Positions 15,523 through 20,837 of a stretch of DNA of 20,837 bases are shown in pieces. Positions within the stretch are counted from its first letter, which is position 1, and every line of letters starts with the position of its first letter. The stretch is from Saprospiraceae bacterium (GTDB lineage Bacteria > Bacteroidota > Bacteroidia > Chitinophagales > Saprospiraceae), in contig JACMLK010000377.1 of assembly GCA_014379665.1 (NCBI GenBank), positions 1 through 20,837 of the forward strand, given 5' to 3'. A program made the translations under genes and the position numbers. The notes beneath the pieces are model-generated. The model made no database searches, was not told the DNA's origin, and saw nothing but the letters and a program-made list of their open reading frames with translations.

Positions 15523-15596
15523 ATGCAAATATAGGAGATAGTTTTTATTTTATTATCAAAGAAAATCAAGTCATCCTTATAGATATCAGAGATAGC
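15523..15596 (+). pseudogene. Toxin-tail remnant B
   Basis: From 15543 one frame reads FYFIIKENQVILIDIRDS, again the toxin's C-terminal strands. As in remnant A the sequence leaves toxin homology after the IDI stretch and enters the spacer TAGCTACTTACTACC. Confidence 0.75.
15526..15560 (-). promoter_or_regulatory. Promoter of Uma2 copy 2
   Basis: TTTG (15560-15557), a 23-bp spacer and TATATTTG (15533-15526); both elements fit the phylum consensus. It lies within toxin remnant B. Confidence 0.6.
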
Positions 15597-15628
15597 TACT
15601 TACTACCAACTACCAGCTAATTCGCATC

Positions 15629-16252
15629 TCAAACACCTTCAAATATATCATTCATATTTATCGAAAGTCCGGGCAATGTTTTCACAGGTATGATGTCATC
15701 TTCTGAGAAAGCATTGAGTCGTTGATATTTTCCATTCTTCAGGATATAAACTTCCACAAAACGCATTTCTCCAAATACAATCCAGTATTCGCCAACACCG
15801 GCTTCTTCATAGACGCTGTATTTGTATTGTGTATCCCTCTTTACATCTTTCCCAGCTACAATCTCTATCACAAAGTCAGGCGTACCAAATACTGCTTTGT
15901 CTTCGATGATTTTTGGATCACAAATCACACATATATCTGGTTGGACAACTGTAGTGGACTTGGTTCGTTTTTTATTTTCAATGGGTAATACGACATCGAT
16001 AGGCGCATTGAAAATTTTACATTTTTGTCCTTCTAATTGTTGTCGCAATCTGTAAAAAATATTTCCGTTAATAATTTGATGTTTTGTCCTTGGCGCAGGA
16101 CTCATCCTGAATATCTTACCTCGAATGATTTCTACCATCTCATCAATTTCGAGTTTTAGATAGTCGCCGTAAGTATATACTTTGTTATAATCGATTACTG
16201 GTTCGTCAACTTCATCGATCTTTGATTCTTCCACTGTTTTGTAATCTTTCAT
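15629..16252 (-). CDS. Uma2 family (DUF820) putative endonuclease, copy 3
   Basis: The third 207-residue paralogue. D106, E130 and K144 are all present. Residues 1-54 differ from copy 1 by a single Glu/Asp exchange at 37, while in residues 55-84 (RTKHQIINGNIFYRLRQQLE onward) 18 of 30 positions differ from copy 1. Small changes near the C-terminus (K172, N199, N201) are unique to this copy. It has its own promoter at 16276-16310. The gene's upstream side carries the best-preserved toxin remnant, so this is probably the outer edge of the amplified segment. Confidence 0.88.
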   Translation of the reverse strand: MKDYKTVEESKIDEVDEPVIDYNKVYTYGDYLKLEIDEMVEIIRGKIFRMSPAPRTKHQIINGNIFYRLRQQLEGQKCKIFNAPIDVVLPIENKKRTKSTTVVQPDICVICDPKIIEDKAVFGTPDFVIEIVAGKDVKRDTQYKYSVYEEAGVGEYWIVFGEMRFVEVYILKNGKYQRLNAFSEDDIIPVKTLPGLSINMNDIFEGV

Positions 16253-16272
16253 GGCTAATATGGTTGATAATT

Positions 16273-16361
16273 ATGCAAATATAGGGGAAAGTTTTTATTT
16301 TATTATCAAAGAAGATCAAGTGATCCTGAAAGATATCGGAGACCATGTTAGACTGTTTTTA
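16273..16361 (+). pseudogene. Toxin-tail remnant C (best preserved)
   Basis: From 16293 one frame reads FYFIIKEDQVILKDIGDHV, then RLF at the position of the toxin's GLF terminus. The stop codon TGA of the toxin corresponds to TTA here. The preserved GDH and LF residues show that the source was a toxin gene 3' end and not a chance match. It has no start and no antitoxin. Confidence 0.82.
16276..16310 (-). promoter_or_regulatory. Promoter of Uma2 copy 3
   Basis: TTTG (16310-16307), a 23-bp spacer and TATATTTG (16283-16276), within toxin remnant C and 24 bp before the ATG. Confidence 0.6.
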
Positions 16362-16364
16362 TGC

Positions 16365-16447
16365 GTTAACTATTAGCTTTTAGCTATTAGCGGTTAGCTA
16401 CCTACTAATTTCTTCGAGCTACCAGCTAATGGCTAATGGCTTCTACT
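16365..16447. repeat. TAGCT/GCTAATGG island
   Basis: TTAACTATTAGCTTTTAGCT, TAGCGGTTAGC and CAGCTAATGGCTAATGGC units fill the space after the aldehyde dehydrogenase stop codon. It belongs to the same repeat family as 11082-11250 and 14046-14115. AGCT palindromes in it could form small hairpins, but no clear terminator is seen. Confidence 0.65.
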
Positions 16448-16449
16448 AG

Positions 16450-18837
16450 TTACGCCCCATAAGGCACCCAGATATTTTTAATCTCTGTCGCATGCCTTAG
16501 GAATTCTGCACCTTCACCCTGAGATCTGTCATACCAGTTGCGGTACTTACCAAAATTGACCCAGGTGCGTTTCAGATTATCAGTGGACAGAAGTTCTACG
16601 TCTTTACTCCCCTGTTCTGAACCAAAATACCAGATACCATCTACGTCATCATGTTTGGCTAGTTCTTTGGTAAGTTCTTCTTTATGGCCTGTGACAATAT
16701 TGACAGCCCCGGCAGGTACGTCGGATGTCTCCAGTATCTGGTAGAAATCAGTCACGGATAAGGGAGATAATTCTGAGGGTATGACCACTACACTATTTCC
16801 CATGGCCAATGTAGGAATAACAGTTGAAATAAATCCAAGCAGCGGAGCTTCATCAGGACATATGATGCCTATAACCCCTACCCTTTCAGGCATAGCCAGG
16901 GTCACATTTCGCGATGTGGTATGGTGCACATGTCCATCGTATTTGTCAGCCCAGGCTGCATAAAAGTAAATTCTTTCTATAGAGATGGATACTTCCTTCT
17001 CTGCTTCTGATTGGCTAACATTGGTCATTTGTACAATGCGGTCAGCAAATTCTTCCCCTCTGACAGACAGGTTTTCTGCTATGTAATACAATACCTGTGC
17101 TTTGGCATGACCTGTCATTTCGCTCCATGCCGTGCAGGCATGAGCAGCCTCCACGGCATTTCGTAAGTCTTTACGGTTGCCTTTTGGTACCTCAGCGATA
17201 TGATGTCCAAATTTGTCTTTTATAATGATACTGTTGCCGCCATCGGGTCTGGTCTGTTTGCCGCCGATATACAATTTAGGTGTACGGTCTATAGCGGGCA
17301 GTGATTTTTTATCTTCTTTACCGTTTGGTTCGTGGGTTTTTACTTTGGCAGGTACATCGGTAAATGTAGCTTCTGCTTTGTGTTTGACATATTCATACAA
17401 GCCTTCTTTGCCTCCTTCACGTCCGAAGCCAGATTCTCTGTATCCACCGAATCCCGACGCCGCATCAAAGACATTGGTACAGTTAATCCACACGGTACCG
17501 GCCTTTATCTGGGGAGCAATATCAAGTGCCAGATTGATATTTTCTGTCCATAAACTTGCTGCAAGTCCGTATCTGGTATTGTTTGCCAGCTTGACCGCTT
17601 CGCCATGAGATCTGAAACTCATAGCGACCAGTACAGGGCCAAAAATTTCTTCCTGTGCGATGGTGGATGATGGGGCAACATTGGTAAACAAAGTAGGTGG
17701 ATAAAAATATCCTTCCGTCGGGCATGCCCAGCTCGGCTGCCAGATCTCATTGCCTTCAATGACACCTTTTTGTACCAGATCTTCGATGACTTTGAGCTGG
17801 ACAGGCGCAACGATGGCACCTATGTCTATACACTTGTCGAGAGAGTTGCCTACTCTCAGTGTCTCCATACGAGCTCTGATCTTTTTATATAATTTTTCTG
17901 CTATGCTTTCCTGTACCAGCAGTCTTGATCCGGCGCAACATACCTGACCCTGATTGAACCAGATGGCATCTACTACGCCTTCAACTACACTATCCAGATC
18001 TGCGTCTTCAAACACCATGAAGGGTGACTTACCCCCTAGCTCCAAAGATATTTTTTTGCCTGTACCAGCCGTGGCTTTGCGTATGATTTTGCCCACTTCA
18101 GTCGAACCTGTAAAGGCAATTTTTGAAACATCAGGATGATTCACTAGTGCAGCACCGGTAGTTCCGTGTCCTGTCACAATATTGACAACACCATCAGGAA
18201 GACCTATCTGCTTACAGATATCTGCAAAAAGCAAAGCAGTCAATGATGTGAATTCGGCTGGTTTGAGTACCACGGTATTACCCATGGCGAGTGCAGGGGC
18301 AATCTTCCAGGATAACATGAGTAATGGAAAATTCCAGGGTATGATCTGACCTATAACTCCAATTTCTTTATAGTCTTTCATCTCAGTATCCATTAGTTGT
18401 GCCCAGCCTGCATGATGATAAAAATGTCTGGCGACCAATGGAATATCAATATCTCTGGTTTCTCGTATTGGCTTGCCATTGTCCATCGACTCCAAAACGG
18501 AAAATAATCTGGCGTGTTTCTGGATTTGTCTTGCCAGCGCATATAAGTACCTGGCCCGGCCATGACCACCTATTTCTGTCCAGGATTTTAATGCTTTTTT
18601 TGCCGCTTTTACTGCATCATCCACATCTTTGGCACTGCCTTCTGAAACCAGAGCCAGCTTTTCCTTATTGGATGGGTTAATGCTTTCGAAATAATCTCCT
18701 GAAGAAGGTTTGACCCATTTACCATTGATAAACAATTGAAACTTGCGTTTGTGACTGTCCAGAAACGTCACACTCTCCTTGTTGCTTTCAGGAGCAGGAC
18801 CGTATTCCATGGTTTGATATATTTCTTTTACAGACAT
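16450..18837 (-). CDS. Double-domain aldehyde dehydrogenase, ALDH16 type
   Basis: NAD(P)-dependent oxidation of an aldehyde to its acid. The 795 residues form two ALDH domains. The first (about 30-505) has all catalytic parts: N169 (IPWNFP), K192 (VLKPAE), E266 (SLELGGKSP) and C300 (FNQGQVCCAGSR). The second (about 530-790) repeats the fold (TLAMGNSVVVIPSE; DVPAGAVNIVTGH) but has no Cys or catalytic Glu, as in the ALDH16 family, where it is structural. No signal peptide. It lies 86 bp behind deoC on the same strand with no terminator seen, so it probably acts on acetaldehyde released by DeoC; this substrate is inferred from position. The start is an ATG at 18837. Confidence 0.9.
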   Translation of the reverse strand: MSVKEIYQTMEYGPAPESNKESVTFLDSHKRKFQLFINGKWVKPSSGDYFESINPSNKEKLALVSEGSAKDVDDAVKAAKKALKSWTEIGGHGRARYLYALARQIQKHARLFSVLESMDNGKPIRETRDIDIPLVARHFYHHAGWAQLMDTEMKDYKEIGVIGQIIPWNFPLLMLSWKIAPALAMGNTVVLKPAEFTSLTALLFADICKQIGLPDGVVNIVTGHGTTGAALVNHPDVSKIAFTGSTEVGKIIRKATAGTGKKISLELGGKSPFMVFEDADLDSVVEGVVDAIWFNQGQVCCAGSRLLVQESIAEKLYKKIRARMETLRVGNSLDKCIDIGAIVAPVQLKVIEDLVQKGVIEGNEIWQPSWACPTEGYFYPPTLFTNVAPSSTIAQEEIFGPVLVAMSFRSHGEAVKLANNTRYGLAASLWTENINLALDIAPQIKAGTVWINCTNVFDAASGFGGYRESGFGREGGKEGLYEYVKHKAEATFTDVPAKVKTHEPNGKEDKKSLPAIDRTPKLYIGGKQTRPDGGNSIIIKDKFGHHIAEVPKGNRKDLRNAVEAAHACTAWSEMTGHAKAQVLYYIAENLSVRGEEFADRIVQMTNVSQSEAEKEVSISIERIYFYAAWADKYDGHVHHTTSRNVTLAMPERVGVIGIICPDEAPLLGFISTVIPTLAMGNSVVVIPSELSPLSVTDFYQILETSDVPAGAVNIVTGHKEELTKELAKHDDVDGIWYFGSEQGSKDVELLSTDNLKRTWVNFGKYRNWYDRSQGEGAEFLRHATEIKNIWVPYGA

Positions 18838-18923
18838 TTGATCAGTTGTTTTATTGGTATGATGAGTTGAGTTTTATTTAATTGTTTTGTAAAGGATGAT
18901 TACTGTTAACAGATTTCAGGCAC

Positions 18924-19919
18924 CTAAGCCATCGGATGTCTGTATGAGGCAGAATATCTTCCGGTCACATAATGTTCCAGTTGTCTTTCAATATCTCCAA
19001 GTAAGCTGCTTGCCCCAATTCTGAACAGATCCGGCTGTAACCAGTCGTGACCCAGTTCTTCTTTCATCAGGATAAAATAATTGATGACATCTTTGGCTTT
19101 GGAGATACCACCGGCAGGTTTATAACCCACTTTAAAACCGGTCATTTCCAGATATTCTCTTATCATCCTTACCATGACCAAAGTCACCGGTAAGGTCGCA
19201 TTTACCGTTTCTTTTCCGGTACTTGTTTTAATAAAATCTGATCCTGCCATCATAGCCACCATACTGGCTTTAGCTACTTTGGTATAGGTGGGTATTTCGC
19301 CGGTAGCAAGGATGGTTTTCATATGGGCTTCTCCGCAGGCTTTGCGACAGGCAGAGATTTCTTCATACAGAGATTTCCAGTCCGACTGCAGCACCAATGC
19401 TCTGCTGATGACTATGTCTATTTCCTTTGCTCCGGATGCTACGGATAATTCTATTTCTTTCAGTTTTTCAGGTAGGGATATCTGACCTGCAGGAAATCCG
19501 GTGGATACCGCTGCAACGGGTATATTGGTTCCTTTGAGCGCATCAACGGCAAATGGAATCAGATTGTGATATACGCATACGGCACCGGTTGTCAGTCCGG
19601 CATCTGTCATACCCATCGCTTCAAGCAGGTCTTTTCTCACGGGATTTTTGGCTTTAGCACAAAGTCGCAACACATTGCCCCTGGTGTCATCACCTGCAAG
19701 GGTGGTCAGGTCAATACATGAAATAGCTTTGAGCAACCAGGCTGCCTGCCACTCTTTTTTAACCGATCTTCTGGTTCCCATAGTAGCTGCTCTGCGCTCT
19801 ACCGCGCTGCGATTAATATTGATACCTTCAAGCAGCGACGCATCGAATGGAATGCCTTCATTTCGCAAATGATGAGTCTGAGTGATGGAATGGGTGATTA
19901 TCTTTTTATTTTTTATCAT
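18924..19919 (-). CDS. deoC: Deoxyribose-phosphate aldolase (long, eukaryote-like form)
   Basis: Cleaves 2-deoxy-D-ribose 5-phosphate to glyceraldehyde 3-phosphate and acetaldehyde. In the 331-residue class I aldolase, K231 (DFIKTSTGK) is the Schiff-base lysine, K267 (GYKPAGGI) the second active-site lysine and D168 (EIDIVIS) the proton-relay aspartate, equal to E. coli K167, K201 and D102. CIDLTTLAGDDT (68-79) and VCVYHNLIPFAV are also family signatures. The N-terminal extension of about 65 residues and the overall length resemble the animal enzyme (318 aa) more than E. coli DeoC (259 aa). It lies 20 bp after deoA on the same strand. The ATG at 19919 fits this spacing. Confidence 0.95.
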   Translation of the reverse strand: MIKNKKIITHSITQTHHLRNEGIPFDASLLEGININRSAVERRAATMGTRRSVKKEWQAAWLLKAISCIDLTTLAGDDTRGNVLRLCAKAKNPVRKDLLEAMGMTDAGLTTGAVCVYHNLIPFAVDALKGTNIPVAAVSTGFPAGQISLPEKLKEIELSVASGAKEIDIVISRALVLQSDWKSLYEEISACRKACGEAHMKTILATGEIPTYTKVAKASMVAMMAGSDFIKTSTGKETVNATLPVTLVMVRMIREYLEMTGFKVGYKPAGGISKAKDVINYFILMKEELGHDWLQPDLFRIGASSLLGDIERQLEHYVTGRYSASYRHPMA

Positions 19920-19939
19920 TTCAAAATGATTAATGAATA

Positions 19940-20837
19940 TTATGACATGGTCTTGAATATTAACGGTTGTTTATGCGGCTTGGTTTCACTGTATGTATAT
20001 GCAAGATCCATAAATTCTTCTGCTTTTTGGAATAATGAAGACATATTTGCATGTAACACCGCTAAAGTATCTCCCTTTTGGACAAAATCGCCGACTTTTC
20101 TGACAAGTATGATGCCCGCACTATAGTCAATTATACTTTCTTTGACTTCACGACCCGCACCCAGTTTTACAGTTGCCAGACCGACGTCCATGGCGCTCAG
20201 GTGTGATATAAAACCTGTGGATTTGCTTTTATATTCGTGTGTTAATGCTGACTTAGTCAATAAATCCGTTTGTCTCACCGTTTCCACATCACCACCCTGA
20301 GAAGTTACCAATTCTACAAATTTATTAAAAGCTTTCCCATTTTCAATCAAAGCTTTTAATTCCAGTATTCCTTCCTCATGATTGGTTACATGACCTGCCA
20401 GCATCAGCATATGGCTACCCAATTCGAGACATAACCTGGTGAGGTCTTCCGGTCCATGACCTCTCAGCGTGTCTATGGCTTCTTTTACTTCAAGCGCATT
20501 GCCTACAGCAAATCCCAATGGCTCTTCCATTCCGGAAATAACGACTACCAATTTTTTGTCCATTCTTTCGGCAGTAGCAATCATGATACCTGCCAATTTT
20601 TCAGCATCTGCTAAAGTCTTTATAAATGCGCCATCACCCAATTTCAGGTCAATGACTATGGCGTCGGCTCCGCATGCCAGTTTTTTACTCATCACGCTGG
20701 AAGCTATCAATGAAATATTATCGACAGTGCCTGTAACGTCACGCAAAGCGTAAAGCTTTTTGTCCGCCGGCACCAAAGTGGCGTTCTGACTGCAAATGGC
20801 TATTCCGTGTGATTTAACTTTATTTATAAATTCAACA
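19940..20837 (-). CDS. deoA: Pyrimidine-nucleoside (thymidine) phosphorylase, 5' end outside window
   Basis: Phosphorolysis of thymidine or related pyrimidine nucleosides to base plus (deoxy)ribose 1-phosphate. The visible 299 residues cover the C-terminal two thirds. LVPADKKLYALRDVTGTVD and SLIASSVMSKKLACGADAIV are signatures of the family, followed by DLKLGDGAF and the C-terminal alpha/beta domain with GRxxxxxxIDYSAGI. The frame is open to the window edge and reads INKVKSHGIAICSQNATLVPADKK before the first possible internal start (TTG 20776), so the true start lies beyond 20837. SQN replaces the usual GQT before the LVPAD motif and KLGDGAF replaces K(V/T)GxGAF, both mild departures. First visible gene of a deoA-deoC-aldehyde dehydrogenase operon; a mutase converting the 1- to the 5-phosphate is not in the window. 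Confidence 0.92.
   Translation of the reverse strand, partial: VEFINKVKSHGIAICSQNATLVPADKKLYALRDVTGTVDNISLIASSVMSKKLACGADAIVIDLKLGDGAFIKTLADAEKLAGIMIATAERMDKKLVVVISGMEEPLGFAVGNALEVKEAIDTLRGHGPEDLTRLCLELGSHMLMLAGHVTNHEEGILELKALIENGKAFNKFVELVTSQGGDVETVRQTDLLTKSALTHEYKSKSTGFISHLSAMDVGLATVKLGAGREVKESIIDYSAGIILVRKVGDFVQKGDTLAVLHANMSSLFQKAEEFMDLAYTYSETKPHKQPLIFKTMS

Larger units (their letters stand above)
14113..16292. repeat. Three tandem 750-bp units, each a Uma2 gene plus a toxin-derived flank
   Basis: The three Uma2 genes start at 14752, 15502 and 16252 and end at 14129, 14879 and 15629, an exact 750-bp period. Their flanks repeat too: the 40 bp after each start codon position (plus strand GGCTAATATGG and onward) and the TACTACCAACTACCAGCTAA spacer. 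Divergence between units is mostly at synonymous sites, apart from one block within the genes (14501-14590, 15251-15340, 16001-16090). Confidence 0.92.

Noticed and set aside
14222..16055. Plus-strand frames of about 77-104 codons opposite each Uma2 gene
   Set aside because: They recur at the same place in copies 1 and 3 because the genes are paralogous; they are antisense shadows without promoters or coding character.
14501..16090. Diversity-generating retroelement target
   Set aside because: Differences in the variable block are not concentrated at adenines, and no reverse transcriptase or template repeat is in the window.
14773..16361. Three further complete toxin-antitoxin modules
   Set aside because: Only the last 20 or so toxin codons are recognisable; no antitoxin, start codon or toxin N-terminus accompanies them.
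13789..16361. An insertion sequence or transposon carrying the Uma2 genes
   Set aside because: No transposase, terminal inverted repeats or target-site duplications were found; tandem duplication explains the structure.
17213..17608. Plus-strand frame of 131 codons inside the aldehyde dehydrogenase gene
   Set aside because: It is antisense to the conserved ALDH linker and second domain and has no independent support.

Overview
The window is AT-rich DNA from a member of the Bacteroidota, and the gene content would suit the Saprospirales, although that order-level guess is only an inference. The evidence is a short group-1 sigma factor without region 1.1, a protein ending in a type IX secretion (T9SS) sorting domain, several matches to the phylum's promoter element TAnnTTTG, and A-rich translation starts instead of Shine-Dalgarno sites.

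Layout. Positions 1-258 are a low-complexity array of 7- and 8-bp units that runs off the left edge. Next come a hypothetical gene and the primary sigma factor rpoD, both on minus. The 560-bp gap behind rpoD holds a candidate structured RNA. A decayed extradiol (DODA-type) dioxygenase follows. On the plus strand are a putative lipoprotein overlapping a 755-residue FG-GAP/T9SS surface protein, then a small membrane protein. A minus-strand Xaa-Pro aminopeptidase follows. An apparent minus-strand operon encodes an ECF sigma factor (TTG start), a single-span anti-sigma-like protein and a beta-barrel protein with a His/Glu-rich segment; a 20-unit octamer array sits inside this operon. A secreted beta-helix-like protein and a Nudix hydrolase come next.

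From 13466 to about 16361 is the most unusual part. A Phd/YefM-RelE/YafQ-type toxin-antitoxin operon is followed by three convergent Uma2-family (DUF820) genes repeated with an exact 750-bp period. Each repeat junction carries a decayed copy of the 3' end of the toxin gene, and the predicted Uma2 promoter lies inside that toxin-derived sequence. The three Uma2 proteins are nearly identical except for one block of about 30 residues that has diverged strongly.

The right end is a deoxynucleoside catabolic operon on minus: deoA-type pyrimidine-nucleoside phosphorylase (5' end outside the window), a eukaryote-like deoC aldolase, and a double-domain ALDH16-type aldehyde dehydrogenase that could oxidise the acetaldehyde released by DeoC.

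Short-period intergenic islands (TTCGAGTG type, GCGAGTTA type, TAGCTCG type, TATCCCG type) recur through the window, mostly near gene 3' ends.
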